Of a stretch of DNA of 17,265 bases, positions 1 to 7,683 are shown piece after piece (the first letter of the stretch is position 1; each line of letters begins with the position of its first letter). The DNA is from DASSHA01 sp035693145 (GTDB lineage Bacteria > Chloroflexota > Limnocylindria > Limnocylindrales > CSP1-4). Position numbers and translations under genes: made by a program. Under the pieces are notes generated by a model that did not search any database, was not told the DNA's origin, and worked only from the letters and a program-made list of their open reading frames with translations. The stretch spans positions 1 to 17,265 of the forward strand of contig DASSHA010000122.1 of assembly GCA_035693145.1 (NCBI GenBank), given 5' to 3'.

Positions 1-62
1 GTGATCTGCTTGATGTTCTTGACGGCGGCTATTCGCCGCCGAATGTCTCTCTGGCTGGCCAT
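1..62 (-). CDS. atpG: ATP synthase gamma subunit, N-terminal fragment cut by window edge
   Basis: This is the start of the F1 central-stalk gamma subunit, the rotor shaft that couples c-ring rotation to catalysis in the alpha/beta hexamer. The reverse strand from base 62 reads MASQRDIRRRIAAVKNIKQI, and the next codon, truncated to AC at the window edge, fits Thr. This is the conserved gamma N-terminus (family pattern: M-x-S-x-R-x-I-x-x-R-I-x-S-V-x-N-x-x-Q-I-T). An AAGGA Shine-Dalgarno core lies six bases upstream of the ATG (about bases 69-73). It follows atpA after a 59-base gap, the standard order alpha-gamma-beta-epsilon, so atpD and atpC are expected just outside the window. Only about 20 of roughly 290 residues are visible, but the motif and context make the call firm. 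Confidence 0.93.
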   Translation of the reverse strand, partial: MASQRDIRRRIAAVKNIKQI

Positions 63-121
63 TCAGGATCCTTGCCCTCGGCCGCCACGGCGGCGGGACT
101 CGACTCGAAGTAAGGGCCGCC
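63..121 (-). other. atpA-atpG intercistronic spacer with small GC hairpin
   Basis: This 59-base gap holds a short inverted repeat, GCCGCC (81-86) against GGCGGC (89-94), and the atpG ribosome binding site. There is no T-tract, and the gene order implies read-through. It could be a processing or stability element within the atp mRNA, or chance in GC-rich DNA. Confidence 0.3.
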
Positions 122-1654
<1,533 letters not shown>

Positions 1655-1672
1655 CGGCGTGTCCTTCGCGGT

Positions 1673-2242
1673 TCAGGTGGTTGGGTCGCCGGCTGAGCGG
1701 GTCCCGGCGACGAGCTGGGCGCGGAGCCGCTCGAGCCGGCCCCGGACGCTCGCGTCGATCAGCTGGTCGCCGACGCGGACGGTCAGGCCGCCGATCAGCG
1801 ACTCGTCGACGTGCTGTTCCAGCTGGACCGTGGCGCCGCCGCGCATCGAGGCGATGCGCTCGCGGACGACGTCGAGATCGGCCTCCGACAGGGGAGTGGC
1901 GCTCGTGACGTGGGCCGTCACCACGCCGCGCTCGCGATTGAGCAACCGGTCGCACTCCGCGCAGACGATCGGGAGGATGTCGCCGCGGTTCCGCCGGAGC
2001 AGGATGCGTGCAAGCTTTCGAACCGGCTCTCGCACCCTGCCCTTCAGGGCGGAGTCGATCGCGGCTTCGCGTTCGGCAAGCGGAATCGCCGGATTGTCGA
2101 GGAACCGCTCGATGCGCTCGTCCGAGGCGATCCCGGCTGCCAGCCGAAGGTCCGCGGCCCAGCCCTCGAGACTGTCCTCGTCGTGGGCGAGGTCGAACGC
2201 CGCTTCGGCGTAGCGACGCGCCGCAGTCGTGGGACGCGCCAT
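1673..2242 (-). CDS. atpH: F1 ATP synthase subunit delta (OSCP-type)
   Basis: This is the peripheral-stalk subunit that tethers the b dimer to the top of the F1 head. The 189-residue length is normal. It has the family N-terminus (ARRYAEAAFDLA at about 8-19), which forms the helical bundle contacting alpha, and the conserved C-terminal block GGLTVRVGDQLIDASVRGRL at about 150-169. The ATG shares one base with the TGA of atpF (TGATG), so translation is probably coupled. No strong Shine-Dalgarno is needed or seen right next to the start; a GGGAG lies about a dozen bases upstream, inside atpF. Sequence conservation in this family is low, so the call rests on both ends of the protein plus the operon position. 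Confidence 0.96.
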   Translation of the reverse strand: MARPTTAARRYAEAAFDLAHDEDSLEGWAADLRLAAGIASDERIERFLDNPAIPLAEREAAIDSALKGRVREPVRKLARILLRRNRGDILPIVCAECDRLLNRERGVVTAHVTSATPLSEADLDVVRERIASMRGGATVQLEQHVDESLIGGLTVRVGDQLIDASVRGRLERLRAQLVAGTRSAGDPTT

Positions 2243-2769
2243 CAGGTCCGCGATCTCCCGCCGTTGCCATTGCCGGCGGCGACGGTCGGAGCTTCCGTGA
2301 GGAAGTCCTCGACCAGCCGCCGCTGACGCTCACCCGTCATCGTCTCGCTCACGACCTTGCCGGCCGCCGCGAGTGCGAGATCGACGACGTCGGCGCGAAG
2401 GTCGATCAGCGCGCGCTGCTTCTCTGCCTGGATCTCCGCTGTCGCGCGCTCGCGCATCCGGTCGAGCTCGGCGCGCGTCGCGGCGATGTCCTGCTCGCGC
2501 GACTCCTGGGCGACTCGCTGCGCCCGGGCGAGGATCTCGTTCGCCTCGCGGCGCGCGTCGGCGAGGGCCGCGGCACGTTCACTTTCGGCCGCCTCCCGAT
2601 CCTGGCTCGCCTGCTCCGCGTCCTTCAGCCCCTGCTCGATGCGCGCTCGGCGCTCCGTCAGGATCCGGGTGATGGGTCCGACGAGGAACCGGTTGAGCAG
2701 GAACAGGATGATGACAAAGTTGACGATCTGGGCGAGCAGTGCGAATCCGCTGATGCCCAGCGCTTCCAT
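2242..2769 (-). CDS. atpF: F0 ATP synthase subunit b
   Basis: This is the membrane-anchored peripheral-stalk subunit that holds the a/c interface and F1 as a stator. The 175 residues show the classic plan: one N-terminal membrane helix (about residues 8-30, ALLAQIVNFVIILFLLNRFL), then a long charged, Ala/Glu/Arg-rich helix (about 35-150) with heptad character that dimerises. A Gly/Asn-rich tail ends the protein. Only one b-type gene is present, so b is likely a homodimer rather than b/b'. It starts 24 bases after the atpE stop with a weak ribosome binding site and overlaps atpH by one base. Confidence 0.96.
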   Translation of the reverse strand: MEALGISGFALLAQIVNFVIILFLLNRFLVGPITRILTERRARIEQGLKDAEQASQDREAAESERAAALADARREANEILARAQRVAQESREQDIAATRAELDRMRERATAEIQAEKQRALIDLRADVVDLALAAAGKVVSETMTGERQRRLVEDFLTEAPTVAAGNGNGGRSRT

Positions 2770-2793
2770 CGGGGTTCGCTCGCGATCGGCGGG

Positions 2794-3012
2794 TTAGACG
2801 AACGCCAGGACGAGCGCGATCAGCAGCGCGTAGATCGCGACCGCCTCGGCGAACGCGACGCCGATGATCATGTCCGTCCGGATGACGCCTTCGGCCTCGG
2901 GATTCCGGCCGATGGCCTCCATCGCCTTGGAGACGGCGAGGCCGATGCCGATGCCCGGGCCGATCGCGCCGAGGCCGATCGCAAGACCGGCGGCGAGCGG
3001 TGAAAGGTCCAT
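2794..3012 (-). CDS. atpE: F0 ATP synthase subunit c (proteolipid)
   Basis: This is the ring-forming, ion-translocating subunit. The 72-residue product starts MDLSPLAAGL and has two membrane helices joined by the polar loop RNPEA (36-40). The first helix carries the Gly-repeat GLGAIGPGIGIG (13-24) for tight ring packing. The ion-binding acid is Glu56 in AFAEAVAIY. The Gln of the helix-1 Na+ site and the Ser/Thr after the Glu, known from sodium-type rings, are replaced by Ile23 and Ala57, which points to proton coupling. I chose the ATG at 3012 because the protein then matches family length and a GGAGGT lies about ten bases upstream; a frame-open extension to 3132 adds 40 residues with no family resemblance and overlaps atpB. 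Confidence 0.96.
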   Translation of the reverse strand: MDLSPLAAGLAIGLGAIGPGIGIGLAVSKAMEAIGRNPEAEGVIRTDMIIGVAFAEAVAIYALLIALVLAFV

Positions 3013-3070
3013 GTGCGCGGATACCTCCGTGTGATTGGAACCCCGATGGGGTGTCGAATTCGGACCGCAG

Positions 3071-3877
3071 TCAGGACGCCGCGGGCGAGGTGACGCCTCC
3101 GGCGTGGTCGCCGGCGTTCGTCCCCGTCTCATCGCTCGGACCGTGGCTCGGTCCGTGCTCGAGGGTCGCCAGCAGGATGTACGTCATGGTGAGGAGCGCG
3201 AAGATCCCGGCCTGGACGAGGCCGAACAGGAGCTCGAGCAGGATGAAGACCGCCGGAATGACGAACGCGGCCGGCCCCAGGAAGCTCAGGAACACGATCT
3301 GGATTGCCTCGCCGGCGAAGATGTTGCCGAAGAGCCGGAGGCTCAGGCTGACCGCCCGGAACAGCTGCTGGAGGATCTCGAGGGGCGCGAGAGCCGGCGG
3401 GTTCGCGAAGGTCTTGACGTAGCCGGCGGGACCGTGGACGGCCACGCCGAACCCGATGAACACGAAGAACGAGACGAGGGAGAGGGCGAGCGTGGCCGAC
3501 AGGTCGGCGGTGCCGGCCCGCAGCAACGGGACCAGGACCTGGTGCCCTTCGTGGTCCTGGAGCAGGCCGATCGTCCCGAAGCCGGGCAGCAGGCCCATCC
3601 AGTTCATCGTCAGGATGAACAGGAACATCGAGATGACGAGGGGAAAGTACTGCAGGCCGCGCTGATGGTCGACGCCGGTGACGAGGTTGAGCATCCCCTC
3701 GATCGGCCATTCGATCAGCGACTGGAGACGGCCCGGAACCATCGACAGGTTCCGCCGGACGACGAAGGCGAGGGCGATCAGGAAGAGCATCGCGAGCCAC
3801 GTCCCGATCAGGCTGTTCGTGACGTCGAACGGCCCGATCGAGAAGAGCGTCTCCGGCGCGACAGAGATCTCAGTCAC
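3071..3877 (-). CDS. atpB: F0 ATP synthase subunit a
   Basis: This is the stator channel subunit that carries the proton half-channels against the c-ring. The 268 residues contain several membrane helices. The essential arginine is Arg181 in SLRLFGNIFAGE, and a C-terminal segment (about 221-236, VQAGIFALLTMTYILL) completes the channel helices. The final ~30 residues are hydrophilic and contain several His and Asp residues, a tail not needed by the family core. The start is GTG at 3877 and overlaps the preceding AtpZ-like stop in a four-base GTGA join, implying translational coupling. A 58-base spacer follows before atpE and contains the atpE ribosome binding site. Confidence 0.97.
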   Translation of the reverse strand: MTEISVAPETLFSIGPFDVTNSLIGTWLAMLFLIALAFVVRRNLSMVPGRLQSLIEWPIEGMLNLVTGVDHQRGLQYFPLVISMFLFILTMNWMGLLPGFGTIGLLQDHEGHQVLVPLLRAGTADLSATLALSLVSFFVFIGFGVAVHGPAGYVKTFANPPALAPLEILQQLFRAVSLSLRLFGNIFAGEAIQIVFLSFLGPAAFVIPAVFILLELLFGLVQAGIFALLTMTYILLATLEHGPSHGPSDETGTNAGDHAGGVTSPAAS

Positions 3878-4059
3878 TGCCTGTTGCGGTCTCCGTAGGT
3901 GCGTGAAACGTCGTAGAGAGCGTAGAAGGCGATGCCGACGCCGAGGAGGACGCCGAGGAACAGCAGCACGGGTGCGGTCGAAAGCATCCGGTCGAGCGTG
4001 ATCCCGGCGAGCACGCCGACGACGATCGGGACTGCGAGGCGCAGGCCAAGGTCGAACAT
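3874..4059 (-). CDS. atpZ: AtpZ/AtpI-family small ATP-synthase-associated membrane protein
   Basis: The 61-residue product from the ATG at 4059 contains the hallmark of the AtpZ (ATPase gene 1) family: a glycine-bearing helix ending GxxLD (GVLAGITLDRML at about 15-26), then TAPVLLFLGVLLGVGIAFYALY. Family members have two membrane helices and assist c-ring/F0 assembly or Mg2+/Ca2+ provision in some bacteria. The frame stays open upstream of the ATG and encodes a charged stretch, EQEEREKRKSR, like the charged N-termini usual in this family, but I find no ATG, GTG or TTG there; ATT at 4137 or ATC at 4131 would be the only candidates. The ATG at 4059 has no visible Shine-Dalgarno. The start is therefore uncertain; the family call is moderately secure and supported by position just before atpB. 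Confidence 0.72.
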   Translation of the reverse strand: MFDLGLRLAVPIVVGVLAGITLDRMLSTAPVLLFLGVLLGVGIAFYALYDVSRTYGDRNRQ

Positions 4060-4120
4060 CAGGGCGAACGCGCGGGTCGCGTCCGGCGGGCGCGACTTCC
4101 TCTTCTCCCGCTCCTCCTGC

Positions 4121-4348
4121 TCAGGATCGATTGAAATGCCGCCTCTCCCGGAGGTACAGCCACCGCACGCCCAGCCAGCCGATCAGGTTGCCGAAGGCGA
4201 ACCCGACGACCGGGAGGAGCGGTCCCGTCTCGAACCGTTGCGCGATCACGATCGACGCCACGGTCAGCCCGAGGATGGGGACAGACAAAATGGCGCCCAC
4301 CATCAGCACCAGGCCGACGATGGGAGCTCGACTTGGGTAGTTATCCAT
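4121..4348 (-). CDS. Small two-helix membrane protein heading the atp operon
   Basis: I do not recognise this 75-residue protein. It starts MDNYPSRAPIVG and has two hydrophobic segments (about 9-37, long and including SVPILGLTVASIVIA, and about 43-65, ending in GWLGVRWLYL), then a basic, His-containing tail RERRHFNRS. It is the first gene after the probable atp promoter, directly before the AtpZ-like gene, where many bacteria encode AtpI or related F0 assembly factors. It is shorter than canonical AtpI, which has four helices, and shows no clear AtpI motif. The ATG lies only ~10 bases after the predicted transcription start with no ribosome binding site, so translation may be near-leaderless. 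A role in F0 assembly is inference from position alone. Confidence 0.7.
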   Translation of the reverse strand: MDNYPSRAPIVGLVLMVGAILSVPILGLTVASIVIAQRFETGPLLPVVGFAFGNLIGWLGVRWLYLRERRHFNRS

Positions 4349-4364
4349 TGGGCGGACCCGGCGG

Positions 4365-4373
4365 AGTATATCA
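4365..4373 (-). promoter_or_regulatory. Probable extended -10 promoter of the atp operon
   Basis: The minus strand reads TGATATACT here: a TGn extension followed by TATACT, one mismatch from the sigma-70 -10 consensus. No well-spaced -35 box is visible; a partial match (ATGACG, 4392-4397) is 21 bases away, which is too far. Extended -10 promoters can work without one. The predicted start of transcription falls near 4358, about ten bases before the first ATG. The site lies in the only gap (4349-4401) separating the sugar-phosphate transferase from the atp genes. Confidence 0.5.
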
Positions 4374-4401
4374 GCGGCCGGAGCAGGCGCCCGTCATCTG
4401 C

Positions 4402-5595
4402 TCACCGGTGCGGCTCCCGGCGCGGCCGCGTCGGCACGGTCGGCGGGCGGACGGCATCGCCGGCGTCGGTGTCGGTGTCCGTCGCCGCCTCGGCCCGCGA
4501 TGCATACGCCTCGGCCTCGAGCCCCGAGATCATCGATCGCCGGGCGAGGACCGTGAGGAGGACACCGAGCCCCACGAACACGCCGAGGAACGCGTAGAGC
4601 TGGCCGCTGCCCGAGAGGCCGAGCGACAGCACCGCGAGCGCGAGGCAGATCGCGTAGATGAGCAGGACCGCCTGGCGGTGCGACAGGCCGAGATCGAGGA
4701 GCCGGTGGTGGAGGTGACCGCGGTCCGCCGAGAACGGCGCCCGCCGAGTCGCCAGCCGGCGGACGATGATCCAGAACGTGTCGATGATCGGCACGCCGAG
4801 CACGAGCAGGGCGATCGCGACCTTCGCCGTCCCCACGACCGCGAGCAGGGCGAGCGTGTAGCCGATGAACATCGTCCCGGTCGTGCCCGCGAAGATCGTC
4901 GCGGGATGGAAGTTCCAGCGCAGGAACCCGAGCAGGGCGCCGGCGAGCGCGAAGCAGAGGACGCCGATCAGCGGCTGGTCGAACGACGCTTCGAAGCTGA
5001 TGATCCCGATCGTCAGCGCGGCGATGAGCGCGATCCCCGACGACAGGCCGTCCAGGCCGTCGATGAAGTTGATCGCGTTGATCATGCCGACGATCCAGAA
5101 CAGGGTGAACGCGACGCCGATGATGCCGCCGAGCCTGATCACGGAATCGCCACCGACGGGGCTCGTCACGAACGAGACCGTGATCCCGAGCGCGATCGCC
5201 CAACCGGCCAGCAGGAGCTGACCGGCGAGCTGCCAGCGTGCGCGGACCTGGAGGAGGTCGTCGATCAGCCCGAGCAGCGCGGCCGCGACGCCGCCGGCGA
5301 GAAGCGCGACGAGCTGCGGTCCGTCGAGCGTGGCCGGGATCGGCATGACGTCCTCCCGGTCGTTGAGGAACAGGACGACGACCGAGACGAGGACGAACGC
5401 CGTGACCACGGCCATCCCGCCGCCCCGCGCGACGGGCCGGTCGTTGACCCGTCGCTCGTCGGGCTCGTCGACCATCTCGAGGCGGATGGCGACGAACCGC
5501 ACGAACGGCGTGAGGACGAAGGCGATCCCGGCGGCGAACAGGAACGCCCCGATGGCATAGGGCAGCGCCGCCGCGAGGTCGTCCGGAAGGGTCAC
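4402..5595 (-). CDS. Polyprenyl-phosphate sugar-1-phosphate transferase (WecA/TagO/MraY superfamily)
   Basis: This family moves a sugar-1-phosphate (typically GlcNAc-1-P from UDP-GlcNAc) to undecaprenyl phosphate at the membrane, starting polysaccharide or teichoic-acid-like polymers. The 397-residue multi-helix protein has the family blocks: DEPDERRVNDRPVARGGG (43-60), LGLIDDLLQVRARWQLAGQ (108-126; Asp112/Asp113), NFIDGLDGLSSG (176-187), and the UDP-sugar loop HLHHRL (294-299). The position of the third conserved acid, normally GD(S/T)GS, reads GTTGT (237-241), so the Asp is Thr238. The last ~40 residues are soluble, with an Asp/Thr-rich tail. I chose GTG at 5595 because it directly precedes the first helix; the open frame up to 5724 overlaps glyA and is low complexity. 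No clear ribosome binding site is visible. Confidence 0.88.
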   Translation of the reverse strand: MTLPDDLAAALPYAIGAFLFAAGIAFVLTPFVRFVAIRLEMVDEPDERRVNDRPVARGGGMAVVTAFVLVSVVVLFLNDREDVMPIPATLDGPQLVALLAGGVAAALLGLIDDLLQVRARWQLAGQLLLAGWAIALGITVSFVTSPVGGDSVIRLGGIIGVAFTLFWIVGMINAINFIDGLDGLSSGIALIAALTIGIISFEASFDQPLIGVLCFALAGALLGFLRWNFHPATIFAGTTGTMFIGYTLALLAVVGTAKVAIALLVLGVPIIDTFWIIVRRLATRRAPFSADRGHLHHRLLDLGLSHRQAVLLIYAICLALAVLSLGLSGSGQLYAFLGVFVGLGVLLTVLARRSMISGLEAEAYASRAEAATDTDTDAGDAVRPPTVPTRPRREPHR

Positions 5596-5635
5596 CGAAC
5601 GGAAGGCCGGGGCCGGCGCGAGACCCGGCGCAGGA

Positions 5636-6964
5636 TCACGCCTCGGGCAGCCCCGGGACCGGGAAACGGGCGGTGATCGCGCGGACCTCGGCCGCCAGCC
5701 GGGCCTGCTCGGCCGGCTCGTCACGGGTGGCGATCGCGTCGACGATGAGCCGGCCGATCGCGCCCATCTCGGAGACCCCGAAGCCGCGGGTCGTCGTCGC
5801 CGGCGTTCCGACCCGGATCCCGGAGGCGACGTTCGGCGGCTGCGTGTCGAACGGGATCGCGTTCTTGTTGACGGTGATCCCGATCTCGTCGAGGAGGTGC
5901 TCGGCCTCCTTGCCGCTCACGCCGAGCGGCGTGACGTCGACGAGCATGAGGTGATTGTCCGTGCCACCCGAGACGACCCGCGCTCCGTCGGCGGCGAGGG
6001 AAGCGGCCAGCACCTGGGCGTTCTCGACTGTCCGCCGCTGGTCCGTCCGGTACTCGTCCGTCGCCGCGAGCAGGAGCGCGACCGCCTTTGCGGCGACGAC
6101 GTGCATGAGCGGTCCGCCCTGGATCCCCGGAAAGACCGTCTTGTCGACCGCCTGGGCGAGCGTCGACTTGACCGTCGGGAAGCGCGACCGGTCGATCCCG
6201 GCGGGCAGCTCGGCCCGCGAGAAGATCAGGCCGCCGCGCGGTCCGCGGAGCGTCTTGTGCGTCGTCGTCGTGACGAGGTCCGCGTGCGGGAACGGTGACG
6301 GATGCAGGCCCGCGGCGACGAGCCCGGCGATGTGGGCCATGTCGACGAACAGGAGCGCGTCGACCGCGTGGGCGATCTGCGCCATCCGCTCGAAGTCGAT
6401 GGTTCGCGGGTACGCCGACGCGCCGGCGACGATGACCTTCGGCTGGACCTCGCCGGCCTGGCGTTCGAGCGCGGCGTAATCGATCCGCTCGCTTTCCCGT
6501 TCGACGCCGTACGCGTGGACCTCGTACATGCGACCGGAGAAGTTGACCGGCGAGCCGTGCGTGAGGTGGCCACCGTGGGCGAGGTTCATGCCGAGGATAC
6601 GATCGCCCGGCTCGAGGACGCTGAAGTAGGCCGCCATGTTCGCCTGCGCGCCCGAGTGTGGCTGGACGTTGACGTGCTCGGCACCCGGGAACAGGGCGAG
6701 GGCACGCTCCTGGGCGAGTCGTTCGGCGACGTCGACGAACTCGCAGCCGCCGTAGTAGCGCTTGCCCGGCAGGCCCTCGGCGTACTTGTTCGTCAGCCAG
6801 CTGCCCTGGGCCTCCATCACGGCCGAGAAGACGTAGTTCTCGGATGCGATGAGCTCGATCTTGTCGCGCTGGCGGTCGCGTTCGCCGAGCATCGCGGCCC
6901 AGAGCTCGGGATCGACGTCCGAAAGCGGTGCCCAGCCGAGGCGCGATCCGCCGGATACCGTCAA
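5636..6964 (-). CDS. glyA: Serine hydroxymethyltransferase
   Basis: This is a PLP enzyme converting serine plus tetrahydrofolate to glycine plus 5,10-methylene-THF in the cytoplasm, the main source of one-carbon units. The 442-residue product has IELIASENYV (36-45), NKYAEGLPGKRYYGG (59-73), NVQPHSGAQAN (99-109), the cofactor-binding FVDMAHIAGL (206-215) and the Schiff-base lysine Lys237 in TTTTHKTLRGPRGG. Its start is TTG at 6964, supported by a strong GAGGAGGT ribosome binding site five to six bases upstream and by no better in-frame start. The N-terminus is about 15-20 residues longer than in many homologues. It lies 65 bases after tsaC and 40 bases before the transferase, so it may be part of the same transcript. 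Confidence 0.97.
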   Translation of the reverse strand: MTVSGGSRLGWAPLSDVDPELWAAMLGERDRQRDKIELIASENYVFSAVMEAQGSWLTNKYAEGLPGKRYYGGCEFVDVAERLAQERALALFPGAEHVNVQPHSGAQANMAAYFSVLEPGDRILGMNLAHGGHLTHGSPVNFSGRMYEVHAYGVERESERIDYAALERQAGEVQPKVIVAGASAYPRTIDFERMAQIAHAVDALLFVDMAHIAGLVAAGLHPSPFPHADLVTTTTHKTLRGPRGGLIFSRAELPAGIDRSRFPTVKSTLAQAVDKTVFPGIQGGPLMHVVAAKAVALLLAATDEYRTDQRRTVENAQVLAASLAADGARVVSGGTDNHLMLVDVTPLGVSGKEAEHLLDEIGITVNKNAIPFDTQPPNVASGIRVGTPATTTRGFGVSEMGAIGRLIVDAIATRDEPAEQARLAAEVRAITARFPVPGLPEA

Positions 6965-7029
6965 CGCTCACCTCCTCGAACCGCGCCCGCGCCACTGCCG
7001 GTCGCGCGCTCGGGACCGGAGGATCGAGT

Positions 7030-7683
7030 CTACCGTCCCCGGATCTCGTGACCGATCCCGGCGGCGTCGAGCAGCGCCGCGAGGGTCGCCGCGGTGATCG
7101 CGCCGGGACGCAGGACGACGGGGCGCTCGACCGAGCAGTCCACGACGCTCGACGCGGTCCCGCCCGCGCTCGGCCCGCCGTCGAGAATTGTCACGAGCCG
7201 GTCGCCGAGCGTGGCGGCGACCGCGTCCGCCCGCATCGCCGCCGGCTCCCCGGACCGGTTCGCGGACGTGGTGGGGAGCGGACCGAGGACGCGTGCGAGG
7301 GCGCGCGGCGACGGATGGTCAGGCACTCGGACGCCGAGCGTCCGACCGGCGCCGACGAGGGCGGGCGGGACGACGGCCGCGTCGAGGAGGGGCAGCACGA
7401 GCGTGAGTCCGCCCGGCCAGAGCTCGGCGAGGACGCGCGCGGCGCGCGGCCACGCGACGAGCGAGGCGACCTGGTCGGGGCCGTCGACGAGGACCATGAT
7501 CGCCTTGTCGGCCGGCCGGTCCTTGGCCGCGAACAGCCGCTCGATGCCGCCCGGCGTCGCGAGCCCGACCGCAATCCCGTAGACGGTGTCGGTCGGCAGC
7601 CCGACGAGCCCGCCCGCCCGGAGTGCTGCGATCGCCGTCTCGCGCCCGAAGGCGTCATCCGGGACGATCGTCGCTCGTGTCAC
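7030..7683 (-). CDS. tsaC: L-threonylcarbamoyladenylate synthase (TsaC/Sua5/YrdC family)
   Basis: It makes threonylcarbamoyl-AMP from threonine, bicarbonate and ATP, the first step of the universal t6A37 modification of ANN-decoding tRNAs. The 217 residues contain LPTDTVYGIA (29-38), KDRPADKAIMVLV (54-66), WPGGLTLVLP (89-98) and TSANRSGEPA (139-148), all diagnostic of the YrdC fold. The length fits the short TsaC form without the Sua5 C-terminal domain. The start is GTG at 7683, overlapping the prmC stop as GTGA. The prfA-prmC-tsaC neighbourhood is common in bacteria; it groups translation-fidelity functions. TsaD, TsaB and TsaE are not in this window. Confidence 0.95.
   Translation of the reverse strand: MTRATIVPDDAFGRETAIAALRAGGLVGLPTDTVYGIAVGLATPGGIERLFAAKDRPADKAIMVLVDGPDQVASLVAWPRAARVLAELWPGGLTLVLPLLDAAVVPPALVGAGRTLGVRVPDHPSPRALARVLGPLPTTSANRSGEPAAMRADAVAATLGDRLVTILDGGPSAGGTASSVVDCSVERPVVLRPGAITAATLAALLDAAGIGHEIRGR

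Noticed and set aside
3013..3132. Upstream extension of atpE by 40 residues
   Set aside because: The extension runs into atpB, is unlike any c subunit, and the ATG at 3012 has a good ribosome binding site.
3035..3898. Plus-strand frame opposite atpB, highly charged
   Set aside because: It is antisense to subunit a; its composition mirrors the hydrophobic codons of the membrane helices.
4333..5676. A 447-codon plus-strand open frame opposite the sugar-phosphate transferase
   Set aside because: It is a run of Arg/Glu/Asp typical of antisense frames in high-GC DNA; the minus strand has clear family motifs.
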